DNA from: Gnetum montanum
Taxonomy: Eukaryota > Streptophyta > Gnetopsida > Gnetales > Gnetaceae
Assembly (NCBI GenBank): GCA_015680685.1
Contig: MNCI01002924.1
Span: 62,001 to 126,000, forward strand
Direction of reading: 5' to 3'
DNA length: 64,000 nucleotides
Below are positions 23,948 through 35,222 of the stretch, piece by piece (the stretch's first letter is position 1; each line of letters opens with the position of its first letter). Under the pieces are notes generated by a model. The model was given only the letters and a program-made list of their open reading frames with translations, did not search any database and had not been told where the DNA came from. Position numbers and translations under genes: made by a program.

Positions 23948-26149
23948 CTATATGTAATACCGCTTCAGATATATGTGATTGACAGGGTTTGGTAATTGGT
24001 TGCCGTTGACATCCGCTAACTTGAATGCTCCGTTGCTGTACGCATCAGTCACTAAGAAAGGACCCTCCCAGTTTGTAGAGAATTTGCCTACTGGTTCGTG
24101 AACGGCCTTGAGAACTAAATCCCCTTTCTTGATCGGGCGCTGCTAGAGATTGTGCCGATGCTTTTACCTCTGCTTGTCTTGATACTTTTCGATTGTATCA
24201 AGTGTCTGTATCCGCTTCTCTTCTACTGAATCCAAATCCATGATCCGAGACTCGGTGTGTTGAGCCTCATTTATAATTGTGGAGAGGACCATTCTCAGAG
24301 AAGGGACTTGCAATTCGAGGGGCAGCACTGCCTCGGATCCATAGACTAGGCTATAGGGTGTACTATCTGTAGCTATCCTACAGGTAGTGTGATATGCCCA
24401 TAGCACATAGAGGATCTTTTCGTGCCACCGTCTCTTATTACTGTCTAGCATTTTCTTGAGCACATTGATGATGACTTTGTTTGTTGCTTCAGCTTGACCA
24501 TTCTCTTGTGGGTAATAGGGTGAGGAAAAAGATTGTTTAATGCCAAGGCTATCACAGAAGGATTTGGTCTCTGGACTACTAAACTGTGGCCCATTGTCGG
24601 TCATGATAGTCATCGGGAGACCAAATCTGATTACAATGTTATCTAAGATGAAATGGAAAATCTGTTGAGATGTGATCTTCCTTAAAGGAATAGCTTCTAC
24701 CCACTTCGTGAAGTACTCAATGACGGTGATTATGAAGCTATGACCCGCGGAAGATTTCGGCGTGATGGGACCTATAATGTCTAGTCCCCATCGTTGAAAT
24801 GACCATGTTATCTGAGTTGTATGTAAGTCTGTAGGTGACACGTGTATAAGATTTGCATGATGCTGGCACGTGTCATAAGTTTTAACCTTTGTCAGGCAAT
24901 CTTTTTCCATGCGTGGCCAGTAGTACCCTAAGCGGCGGATTTTCGAAGCCATAACCCGAGGTGCTACGTGTCCTCTGCATAATCCCTCATGAACCTCGCT
25001 AACGATATGCTTCGTTTGGTCCTTGTTAATGCAAGTAAGCAGCACACCATCAAAAGAGCATCTACAGAGAGTACTGTCTCCTATGATTACGTACTGCCTA
25101 GCTCGCTTGCGGATTGCATCCTTCTATGCGCGTGTCAATTCTTGTGGTAACTCGCCATGTAAGAGGTAAGTTTTAATGTTGTCATACCATTTCGGCGTGC
25201 TCTCTTCGAGAAGGGAAGATATGTGCGCCGCCTGAACGATAGGACCTGTACAATCTGTTATTAAAGCAGGACAAGTGTCGAGCGGATGTGAGGGCACGTT
25301 TAAGGCCAGCGTAGCTAGTGCATCGGCCAGTGTGTTATCAGTACGTGGCACGTGTTGGGCATCGATGGTCGCAAATTTGTTCAGAAGATCTTTAGCCATA
25401 TCACAGTAGGGCTGTAGATGTACAGCTTTGTAGGTGTAGACTCCTATGATCTAATTAATGACGAGCATCGAATCACCCCTAACTGCCAAGTGTCGAACAT
25501 CGAGTTCGCTTGTAGCTAGCAATCCCCTGAGGAGCCCCTCGTACTCTGCCACATTATTCATACAGGGGAAGGTCAAGTGATAAGCGTGAAGATGCACATC
25601 CTCAGGTGATAGCGTAATAACGGTGGCGGCGCTGCCACCTTTCGTAGTTGAGGCTCCGTCGAAATACAACGTCGCCTCGAGGCCTGTTAAGACAGGGCTT
25701 AAACTATGTACATGTTCATCTGAAAACTTAGGCTCTATGGTTGCCTGATTGTCAATAGGTGATGTTACTAACTGGTCAACTATTGCTTGGCCTTTCATAG
25801 AAGATTGGCCAACATAATGCAGGTCGAATTCTGCTGTGATAGCCTTCCAGCGAGCTATTCTGCTACTCTCGTATAAATTGTGCGTAATGGTCCTACGGAT
25901 GTTATTTTTACATATGATGTTAACTTGGCTACGGAAAAGGTAATGTCTACACTTTTTGAGCGTAACTACTAATGCTAAGTAGTTACGCTCTACTTCGTTG
26001 TACCTCGTTTCTTATGCATATAGAGCATGACTCAAGTAGTAGATGGGCACTTCCGACCCATCATCCCTCCTTTGACAAAGTAATGCTGCTAATGCTACAT
26101 CCGAAGTTGCGAGGTAAATGTAAAACGGTAGATCTTTTTGTGGTGAGGA
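23948..26149 (-). pseudogene. E1 pol remnant: RNase H, archaeal-type RNase H, integrase (RT deleted)
   Basis: From 26149 leftwards it reads the end of the gypsy RNase H (TSDVALAALLCQ, YYLSHAL, NEVERN, EFDLHY). A second, archaeal-type RNase H follows (25680-25450: LYFDGAS, NNVAEYEGLLRGL, RGDSMLV). The integrase has an HHCC zinc region (25000-24850: HEGLCRGH, YYWP, CDTCQ) and a DDE core (RWGLDIIGP near 24785, MTDNGPQF near 24600, YYPQENGQAEATNK near 24500), all three acids intact. It ends with PVNHIYLKRYYI and a stop at 23948. A second RNase H is the hallmark of the Tat clade. Stops are few, at 25120 and 25450 for example. The RT and the pol start are gone; the left edge of that deletion is at about 26149. 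Confidence 0.9.
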
Positions 26150-27779
26150 AGGGGCTTTAGTTTTAGAAGAAGAGGCCCCAGCTATTAGAGTGAGCCGCGC
26201 ACAGACCCCTGTGCGTGAGGAGGCCCCAGCTACTGGAACCGGCGACGCACAGACTCATGTGCGTGAAGAGGAAAAGGAGGCGGAAGACGTTGGCGAAGTC
26301 GCCACTATCACTGGAAGAGGTAATAAACGTGTTAGATATTTTACAGAATTCTATTAATAATTAAAGTTTCTAACCTGATTACGCTACAGGAGAAGATGAT
26401 GTATCCACGTCCATCGCTGTGAGCAGGGCGTGGAGAGATTTTCCTGATAAGTTTACCTTCATGGAAGGCGTTGTCAGTGATATGATCGAGCGCCTCAAGC
26501 ACGTCGAACTTGGAGCTGGTATGTTATGGCTGTAATAAGTTTATGATATTATACAGTGGTAATGTGTCACCAATATTGATGATTTTTTTTGTTAGGAGCT
26601 CGCCTCCGATGGGATCCCACAGAGCCCATTGATTTGGACATAGTGGAGCCTCCATCCGATGGGGCAGTTGTGCCACATCACATTTATGAGGAAATGCGTA
26701 AATGTGCGTTACACTCGACACGCTCCTTATGGGAGAGTAGGGGCGTAAATGAAAATCTATGGAAAAGGCTGCAGAGGTCAGAGCGGAGGGTTGAGTCGCT
26801 GACCAAAGAGGTCGGAGACCTGAGATCACGGTATGAATTCCTACAGGCGCGGGAGACAGGCGATGAAGACTGGCGTACCGATGTTATCGACTACTCCCGT
26901 TATTGGACCGCCATCAAACACAGCGTGCAAACTAGTCGGGCGTTGATAGAGCAGCAGATGCAGATAGAGCTCCTAGCTCAGAAAAGCCAGGATTGGAGGG
27001 ACTATTGTGCCAGCGTGCAAGAGTGGGGGTAGAAGGAAAAGGACCACAAACATCTGTATAAGCGAGAAAGCATTGCTTATCATAAACTTTATCACGACTC
27101 TGCCATTAAGGCTCAATCTCTGGAAGTTTTCCTGGACGTCATCGGAGCTTCAGAAGCCTTCAAGAAGTTCAAAGAGCAGGTGACTATAAGTGCGTCCCCG
27201 GAAAGGAAGATGACTCTCCCTGGGGGGCAGACTACAGTCCCTACATTCTTCCCAGACCCAGCTTGCTGGACTGATGTAGAGAAAGGGAAGGTGAAGGCTG
27301 GAGCTGCCCTGGGGGATGATGTGTGGTCGGACCTATCTGAGGAGGAAATTATGAAGTGCCTGTGGGCCGGCCTGGACAAGCTTCCCTTTGCTGCAGAAGC
27401 AGGGCCATCGCAAGTAAGTTTATGCATGACTAAGTCTACATTTTCTAATTATGTTGTTAAGTCTTATTCTTGCTAACATGTTTTCTGTATCTAGGTGCCA
27501 ATAAAGGACAAAGAAGACGAGCAAGCCGAGGAGCCAGCACAAGAGGAAGAACGCAACGATGAAGAGCATCCTTCCGTGGAGCTGATACCAAAGCAGGGAC
27601 CTCATGAAGAGGGGATTCTTCGTGAGAGAATACTCTCTAGGAGAGAAGGCCCGCTAGAGGATGATTTATTAGGACTGGAGCCAGACTTAAGAGATACTGG
27701 CGACAGTGGCAGTAGAGGAGATGCGGAATTGTGGTTTACGCATAGTTTAATTGATGTGAAGTCAAGTAGTGTTTTGTGA
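26150..27779 (+). pseudogene. E1 antisense gene, 3' half (exons 5-8)
   Basis: Runs opposite to E1 and is collinear with exons 5-8 of the E2 antisense gene. Exon 5 is truncated (26150-26319), exon 6 is 26390-26518, exon 7 26596-27413 and exon 8 27495-27779. All junctions are GT...AG (gtaata/ctacag, gtatgt/gttag, gtaagt/atctag) and the frame stays continuous across them. Exon 7 carries the conserved coiled-coil-like domain (RWDPTEPIDLD, LHSTRSLWESRGVNENLW, LTKEVGDLRSRYEFLQA, QDWRDY) with one stop (TAG at 27030). Exon 8 is Glu-rich. Exons 1-4 were lost with RT in a single deletion. Function unknown. Confidence 0.75.
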
Positions 27780-28404
27780 ATGATTGAAAGAGACGCTATA
27801 AGACCTGGTGGTTGTTTTAAATATCAATTAATTTGTTTTTCTCTTATGTTTTTATTTGCGAAGCGTGAGCGTAATTATTGGGGATCTTGCCTAAGTTATG
27901 CCAATGAAATGGAAGAGCTAGTTTAAGGCCGTTGCGGGCCACTATGAGCGTTTGCGTAATCTGGAAGCTAGTTTAAGGCTGTTGCGGGCCACGGTTAGTT
28001 TTAGGTCATTGCAGGCCACAACTAGTTTAAGGCTGTTGCGGGCCCTACGTAATGTAGAAAGCGTAATTGGTGGTAGTGTATATTTTTTGTTGTTTTTGCG
28101 TATTTGAGCTAAAGTGATCAAAAGACATGAATGCGTACGTAACAAGGATGTAACAGCGTAAAGAAGGAATGACAAGCATAAACGTTGACAATTTCTATGG
28201 CGTAAATATGCATTGAGCGAAAACGAAATACTAATTGTAAACTGCGATAATTATTAACAAACATGCTAATGTGCATAAATGCCGTTCAGTTCAACCACTA
28301 ATTCGCAATTGTTTCTTAACGGCCTTTACGTCCAGTGCTGCGTAAGGGCGGAGGGGCTTATGGTCTGACTCCTCCACGCTGCCATCCTGAAATGGCAGGT
28401 TGGC
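27780..28404 (-). repeat. E1 protease/antisense-gene spacer with TAGTTTAAGGCC repeats
   Basis: 27915-28050 holds four units of gctagtttaaggcygttgcgggcca. In element orientation this is ggcccgcaacggccttaaactag. The rest is AT-rich with many gcgtaa words (28060-28260). No ORF. Equivalent spacers: 34657-35121 (E0) and 46740-47456 (E2). Confidence 0.8.
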
Positions 28405-28992
28405 CTAGGTTGAACTGTCATCATTGGTTTCAGTTTTCAGAGGGATTTGGAGATTGGTCTGATCATCCAAGGCTTCTATCTCTGAACCCCGTTCTTCCTC
28501 AATGTTGTTGACAGTTCTAGGTGTGGTTTCATTGCTGCGTATCACGACCTCCCCTCCTGCGTAAGGTAGGTGTATTTCTTGATGTATCGGTGATGAAACC
28601 ACCCTCAGCTGGGCTAACCAAGACCTCCCTAGGATCAAGTTGAAGCCAGGCATCTCCTCGATGACTAAGAATGTGGCATCCATTGGGAATTGTTTCCCTA
28701 CCACAAACTCGATACGCACCGTCCCTTTGACTTGAACCCTTGCTCCATTGAATGACTTTATGCAGGTTGTCTTCGTGGGAATGATTTGGTCGACTAGACC
28801 CAACCTATCCACGATGGGATAAGGAATGACGTTTGCAGCAACGCCGTCGTCCATAAGTACTCTTCGGATCAGGTACTGTCTAACCCGAATTATGATGAAC
28901 ATGGGTTCAGTGGTCACCTGACCTTTCTCAGGGTCATCTTTGATAGACTTGTCATGAAAGGTCAGTGAGGTGGGCTTGGGTTGCTCAGCTTC
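28405..28992 (-). pseudogene. E1 aspartic protease domain (gag-pro 3' end)
   Basis: Retroviral-type aspartic protease that would process the E1 polyprotein. The active-site loop is LMDDGVAANVIP (near 28840), an Asp-Asp-Gly in place of the usual Asp-Ser/Thr-Gly. The flap region and second hydrophobic motif follow (GFNLILGRSWLAQL, near 28650-28610), with an acidic tail and a stop at 28405. The open frame reaches the N gap. E2 and E0 have homologous, collinear copies with the same DDG. Confidence 0.8.
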
Positions 28993-29173
28993 NNNNNNNN
29001 NNNNNNNNNNNNNNNNNNNNNNNNNNNNNNNNNNNNNNNNNNNNNNNNNNNNNNNNNNNNNNNNNNNNNNNNNNNNNNNNNNNNNNNNNNNNNNNNNNNN
29101 NNNNNNNNNNNNNNNNNNNNNNNNNNNNNNNNNNNNNNNNNNNNNNNNNNNNNNNNNNNNNNNNNNNNNNNNN
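28993..29173. other. Assembly gap, 181 N
   Basis: The gap falls in the gag-to-protease linker of E1. Frames running through it are meaningless. Confidence 0.98.
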
Positions 29174-31922
29174 TGAGGCAGAGACGAAGGCGCAGAGGCC
29201 AGGGGCCTAGGCTTAGGGAAGCCGAGCGTAGAATGGTCTTTCGTTGCGTTAATAGGTATGTCCTCCCCCTTTCGCTTGGGAGGCGATGGTTGGCTGTTCT
29301 GGTTAGAGGTCTGCCCCTGCGTGAGAGGAGCAGCCTATGGTTTTGGTGCCCTGATAATGAAGGGCACCCTAGGCGTGGGTGCGGACGAAGCCGTGGCTTG
29401 TCTGTTGCTGCATGACTGAGGGTGTATCTGAGAAGGTGCCTGTATAATGAAGGGCAACCTGGAGATACCACTAGCTGCCGATGGGATGGTTGCCCCCGTT
29501 TGTGAGTTGGGAGGCACATGCAAAATAAAAGGCTGTTTTGGCAGTCCCCTCCTCTCACTGTCCGTATTCACCACATTGATTGTATAAGGATTGTCGTTTG
29601 CATTCAACGGGTCCTTATATACGTGCAATGTTTGGTTTTCTGGGCGCGTCGGGTTACTGCTGTCTAACTTGAGTAACCATCATCCAACATACGCTGAATG
29701 TCGTCTTTCAACGCCTAGCAGTGATCCGTATTATGACCACACAACTGGTGGTAGTCACGGAAACGGTCCAGCCTGAAAGATCTCGGAACTTGTGGTTCGT
29801 TAGGTAAGGCTAAAGAAGGGTTCTTCAGCAGTTCACAATGATGTCTGTGACGCTTCAGAGCTTCCTTGGACACCTTCTTAGGTTGAATGTGCCTTGCTCC
29901 TAACAGTTGTTTCAATAGTTTTGAATGCTTTATAGGTAGGGCCGCATACTTTGAGCGATCCTTACGCTCAAAGTTTGGTTTTGGCTGGGGGGCCTTTTCA
30001 GGAGCTGCCGTGTCTTGGTTGGTTCCTGCACCGACCGTAGCCTCAGGAGGCGCTGTAGGTGCCTTCTTGTTCTTGTTCTTTGCGCCCTCAGTCAGCGTAG
30101 CTACTGTCGTTGTCGTTGCCTTGCCTTTATCTTTAGCCTTGTTGTGGGCGTTCCTGTAGGCGACATACGCCGGGTCTTTGCTGGCCTCCGCAACATCTTG
30201 GATACTTCTAACTTGAGCGAAGGCCTGATGTAAATAGTTGGGGGAAAGATAATACAGCTTTGACTTAATGAATTCATTGACTGCTCCTTTGAATATAGCA
30301 AGTAGATGTGAATCCATGATTGGCTCACGGATTTCATTCAAGGTAGCATTCCAATGCTGTATGAACCTTTGGACTGGTTCGAGCGGGTCTTGTTTCACCC
30401 CCATGAGCTGATCCAACGTGACTTCTAGCTTTAAGTTGTGTTTAAAGTGGGTCACAAATTGTGTCAGCAGCTCTTCCAAAGTTGAGATGGAAGAACGAGG
30501 GAGGGCCCGGTACCAGTCTAGAGCTTTCCCTGTCAAGGACATAGCAAAGATGCGGATAATCGTGTGTGGCCACTGTTGTAACAACAAGGATTCAGATCTA
30601 AAGGTGACCAAATGAGCGTTGGGATCCCCCTCCCCATTATACTTGGTAAAATGAGGCAAGGACATCCCTGTTGGCAATGACAACATAGGGACCACTGAAC
30701 TGATAGGATCATCTGGATAGAAGTCCATGATCTGAATGGTATCTGAACCAGTGGCTTTGAGACGTCTAACCTCCTCGGTAAGAGTCTGGCTAAGCCGGAA
30801 AGCCTGGTCTAGACTTGTTGACGGAGGCGTCTGTGCAGAAGGCATTGGAGGTTGGACTGGGAGGGTGGCACTAGGGAATGGAAACGAAGGAAGAGGTTGG
30901 CTAGCAGCTGGTGGGGCAGGGATCCCAGCAGGTAGGGGAGCCTGTGAAGACCACCATCCACCGATTTGCGAAGAGGGGTTAGCTGCCGCCTGCTGCGCGA
31001 GATAAGGATGGGGATACTGCAGGACCACCTGTGGAACATGCGTTGCGGGTGCAACTGAGAGTTGCACGCCATACACCACAGACTGGGTATGTTGCGCCGC
31101 CGAGTTGGCCCACTGACTTGCGGCAGGCTGTTGGACGTAAGTTTGTGGGTGAACGGTAGTGGTAATCTGTTGAGTTGGAGGGGGCAGAAGTGACAAGGTT
31201 TGGATCGGATGAGTTGTGGGCATGGTTTGTGGTTGGATCTGCGGGATGAAATGGGGCGCGGTGGTCGCTGGAACCACCGAAGGAATGTTGAGTACGTGCG
31301 GCGATGAAACCGCCCCCGTGTTGTTGTGAGGTATTTGCATTTGCAACCCAGATGGCTGTGCAGTGGCTTGGGGAATGATAGGAAAACACGTCTGTGTGGT
31401 CGTGGCTGGGTCAAGAGGAGCGGCCTCTCCGTTGAAAGGAAACAGGGGATTTACGTACGTGTGGGGGCTCAGAGTATGGAACGAATGTTCCGACTGGGCT
31501 GCCAATTCATCGTCTTCCTCCTCCCCATTCTAGGGCTCCAGCGTAGCCCGTGAAGCTTGGCCCTTGGCCATGACCAACTGTGTTATAATTTCATGTTGAT
31601 GTTCAGTCAAAGGGATAATGTCATAGGCTGTTGGAGTGAAATCGTGACCTCCTCGATGGATCATCTCAAAGTTTCTTTTTGCCTCGATCTCGGCTCGGCT
31701 AAGGGCAAGCTTTGCCTGGATCTTTACGTAGATGAAGTTGTATTCTTTAGGGGTCACGATCGTAAAAACAGGGTCTTTGCCTTGCAGTCTCAATGACCTA
31801 TGCGATGGCCCCTACGGTCCTGCTGCACCAAAAGCTGGTCTGGTGACAGCGATGGGGTTCACAGATGTGGCACCCACATCAGCGGTGACCATGGCGGTTG
31901 TGGTTGTGTATATGGAATCCAT
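29174..31922 (-). pseudogene. E1 gag (nucleocapsid/capsid polyprotein)
   Basis: It starts at ATG 31922 (MDSIYTTTTAM), about 240 nt after the LTR. Two stops occur early (near 31811 and at 31528). A 596-residue open stretch (31505-29718) follows: a Pro/Gln/Thr-rich N-terminal half, then the gag core (MDFYPDDPISS near 30730, MSLPHFTKYNGEGDP, LLLQQWPHTIIRIFAMSL, GKALDWYRAL). A Lys-rich region and a zinc-finger-like RDYHQLCGHNTDHC near 29745 come last; its first Cys is now Arg. It assembles the virus-like particle and binds element RNA. It is the best preserved gag in the window. Confidence 0.88.
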
Positions 31923-32140
31923 TGATCGAGTGGATTAGCTGGTGACAAATGACTGGATCTAATAAGCGGCTGACAAAAAGACCGCAAATAGGCTTTCTAC
32001 CCTGTAGGATTCCAAAGGAATCGTTCCTGTGATCGATCTACACCACGTGATTTGCTGTAAACTTCCCTAGAGGTATTACGTTTACGGTTTTGGGTATAAA
32101 TTGCTAACAGGGCTTCCCGAAAAATACGGATCGAAGCCTA

Positions 32141-32159
32141 GGCCCTCCTTCTAGCGCTA
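32141..32159 (-). promoter_or_regulatory. E1 primer-binding site (tRNA-Asn type)
   Basis: The plus strand reads ggccctccttctagcgcta, the 3' end of tRNA-Asn with CTA in place of CCA. It lies 6 bp from the L3 end. Confidence 0.78.
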
Positions 32160-32165
32160 GAAAAC

Positions 32166-33704
32166 TGTAACGATGGAAAATGTTGGCAGTTGAAAAATAC
32201 CGAACAAAATCCCGTGTACATAGTTTTAACCACGGATTCGCGCAAGGGCTATGCTGGAAAAACGAATCCGCGGTGCCCTGAATGGTCTTATCGATCAGAC
32301 AGGGACTTACTAATCAGTAAATCAATGAAGATTACGAATGTGTCGTGGAACGATATGATTCGGCGAGTCGCGAAATGAGAGAAAAGCGATGTAGATGAAT
32401 GATAACGACGATGATAGCGTCAACACGACAACAGGAATCAGACACGAGAGAAACACATAATTGCAAGATCTATAGTTTGACCAGGGAAAATGAGTATTTT
32501 GTATATTCAAGTTACATTGGGGAGACCCCGACTATTTTGTATAAAGCGAACACAAAGCAACAAGAAACAAGCAAATTGTCTGAGCAGAAGTGTAGAATAG
32601 AATCCGATCTACCTTGTAGGCCGGAGAAGGAATGCAAGGAAGGTCAAGTTCTGATGTCTATTAATCAACTGCTTCTGATCAATAGAAACTCACAAACCAC
32701 ACCAAATGATGTCTGGATCTCTGATCTGCTCCTTTTGCCTTACATAGTCTCTGCTCGGAGCTACCGATAATCGCCAATGGAGAAAGTTGTGTCTTCACGA
32801 AAGGGGAATTGCTCTTACTGCCAATGCTCAAGCCAAGTGTCTCCTGTCTCTGTCTCTCTGTTGTTGTCCTTTTTTTGTCGTCTGTTGCCGTGCTCTTTTC
32901 TTTGCCAACTGGGATATTTATAGGTTTGACAATATGTGGAGAAGGCACAGCTGTGATGACACGTGTTTCAAACTTTTCGGAAGATCGCTGACTTGACCAT
33001 CCTTGTGTTGAAACCTGTATCTACGCACAATACGCGCATCTGCATATTGTGCGTATGAGTGACAAATGTGGGTCGGACATGTCTCCATTGATTTTGGGCT
33101 ACATTACGCTCGTACGCATTGCGTCGTGTATAAGAGCGTAATAAAGCACGAAGACAATAGATTCAAGCTGCTTTACGCTCAATTATGCTGCTGTGCGTAG
33201 TGAAGCGTAAGCAATGATTATTTTGATGATGACTTACGCTGACACATGCTACGTTACATAACGAGCGTAAAGCGGCCAATATGTAAAGAAAGAAAGGCGC
33301 TGATCTACTGTGCATCTTTGGTCTCTCTTTGAGTTTTTTCGACGCTCGTTATGCTTCCATGCGTACTGTGCGTAAACTCGGCCTTGGACAAAAGACTTAG
33401 CCAAAATATACGGGAAGTCACATATTACGCTGCTTAGGCCTTAGGCTTTGCCAAAGCTACTGAAGTAAGCTACCTTTGAATGTCAGACTATGTTACGCAA
33501 AGCGTCATTACGCTATGCTACATGCTATAGCGTAAATATGGAAACATAGTGAGATGAGAAATCTGCAAAGGGAACCAAAGTCTTGATGCCACACACCTCC
33601 TTGCCTTGCCCTATCTTGTTCTTCTTTCTGGAATTTTGTCATGTATTCGTGCCCAACTCACAAATCTTTGCCTGAGGCCGACTCGCAATTTCCACGGTGT
33701 TTCA
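32166..33704 (-). repeat. E1 LTR L3 (5' LTR)
   Basis: 1539 bp, TGAAACACCGTGG to TCGTTACA on the minus strand. It is the only E1 LTR followed by a nearly complete primer site and interior, so it is the true 5' LTR. The right flank ccttg matches the target duplication. Confidence 0.9.
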
Positions 33705-34656
33705 CCTTGGACGAATGGAAGAGGAGAAAAGTAGTAAATGGGAAGGTGGCCATGACCTTTTAAGTGCTCTCACTTAGGTCAAGTAGGCCCTGAAACAGAA
33801 AAATACAACTTTGAGCCTGTATGACCTGATCATGACTTCTACGGCACACAGTGAGGCTTTGGTTCGCATGTTAACGGTAATTCCGGTTGACGAGAACATG
33901 CCAGCGGAAGAGAAAGCAATCCACTCGGTCATGCTTCCTTTTGCGCCTGTAGAACCACAATCATCCCAATTAACTTTTTGCGATGACTCCATTAGGGAAG
34001 ACTCTGAAAAGGGTCAGGTGATGACAACACCTCTTTTCATCACAATCCGGGCTGGTCAACATAAGATCCGGAGGGTACACATTGATGATGGGGTTGCTAT
34101 GAATGTCATCCCATTCCCTATAGTGGATAAGCTAGGTTTGGTTGACTAGATCATACCCACGACAACCTCATGCTTGAAGTCGTTCAATGGGGCATGGGTC
34201 GTAGTGAAAGGCATGGTCCACATTGACTTTGTGGCAGGGGACTAGTTCCCTACAAATGCGATGTTCATCGTGGTCGAAGAGATGCCCGGGTTTAACCTAA
34301 TCTTGGGGAGGTCATGGCTAGCAGAACTTAGGGCTATCTCTTTGTCCATACATCAAGAAATCCATCTACCCTATGTAAGCAGGGAGGTGGTGATCCATGG
34401 TGACAAGGTAGCAACACAAGCCATAAACAACATAGATATGGAACAGGGCTCGAATATTATAACCTCTGAGAACGAGGTGCTTGTCTCTGTAGACATTAAC
34501 CGTTTAGCAAAAGAGCCGGCCCAACATGCTGGCTCAGAAAATGAAAATGCGTGGGCCGAGTTGCCCTTCCAAGTGGAGGACAATGATACAGACGAATGCC
34601 CTGGCAAAGCATCTCGGCCCTACACCTCACCCAACCTGCGATGGGTCAGGAAGTAG
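33705..34656 (+). pseudogene. E0 aspartic protease domain (gag-pro continued)
   Basis: The direct continuation of E0 gag after E1 is removed. 33811-34149 reads MSLYDLIMTSTAHSEALVRM and the active-site loop HIDDGVAMNVIPFPI (near 34080). Stops at 34147 and near 34245 break the frame, which then resumes with MPGFNLILGRSWLAEL (34282) and an acidic tail (AWAELPFQVEDND), ending in TAG at 34656. Same DDG as in E1 and E2. Confidence 0.85.
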
Positions 34657-35121
34657 TTACGCATAGCGTAGCAACCCCACTGCTCCCTGCCCAGTTGGCA
34701 TATTTTGTGCATTTACCGCCTTTTTTTTTTTGCATCCATCTATCTACATTAGGTTAGCTTTTCTCTAAACTGTTAGCATATCCTTTTTTTACCACCATGG
34801 CCCGAGATGACCTAAAATTATATTGCACCATGGCCCGAAATGGCCTAAAACTATGCTACTATCCCAAGGCCCGAAATGGCCTAAAACTAGTGGTGGCCCG
34901 AAATGGCCTAAAACTATGCATGGCCCAAAATGACCTAAAACTACGCATAGCCCAAAATGGCCTAAAACTAATAAACATTAAAAACATAAAAACAAATAAC
35001 ATAGATAACATGTAAGCCAGAATAGCTCCAAACTTATCATGATTCATTTTTCAAATAATGGTTCCACTTTAACAATGTTTGCAATAGTTTGCAAAAAATA
35101 CAAAAAAATCAAAAGCCCTTG
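34657..35121 (+). repeat. E0 protease/antisense-gene spacer with GGCCTAAAACTA repeats
   Basis: 34796-34972 has seven units of ggcccgaaatggcctaaaacta with 2-10 bp joints. One AGCGTAGC dyad half lies at 34663. No gene; the open frame across the array follows the repeat period. Confidence 0.88.
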
Positions 35122-35222
35122 TCATATGTCATCTTCTTCTGCATCATTCCCTTTTGCATCGTTTCCTTCTGGTTCACCTTTCTCTACATTGCCTTCTTCT
35201 GCCTCATTGTTTTTGCCCTATG
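35122..35222 (-). pseudogene. E0 antisense gene, 3' part of last exon
   Basis: On the minus strand from 35222 it reads acidic, Glu/Asn-rich sequence (KNNEAEEGNVEKGEPEG, then AEEDDI) and TGA at 35122. It joins the exon start at 53018-53047; E2 sits between. It corresponds to the acidic exon 8 of E2 and E1. Confidence 0.6.

Larger units (their letters stand above)
17378..33704 (-). mobile_element. E1: Tat/Ogre-type element with three LTRs, inserted in E0
   Basis: Element orientation is minus. 5' LTR L3 (32166-33704), primer site 32141-32159, gag 31922-29174, N gap, protease 28992-28405, spacer repeats, antisense-gene remnant 26150-27779 (plus strand), RNase H / archaeal-type RNase H / integrase 26149-23948, and 3' repeats. 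Then LTR L2 (20724-22262), a short deleted interior, and LTR L1 (17378-18957). The outer flanks share a target duplication, so the whole three-LTR array sits in one insertion site. RT is missing. It interrupts E0 between gag and protease. Confidence 0.88.

Noticed and set aside
28962-29558. Open frames across the N run
   Set aside because: N bases hide any stops. The parts with real sequence are antisense or out of frame with E1 gag.
30736-31005. Open frames opposite to E1 gag (also 29887-30233 and 50348-50539)
   Set aside because: They lie in low-complexity Pro/Gln-coding DNA on the other strand and are not conserved between E1 and E2.
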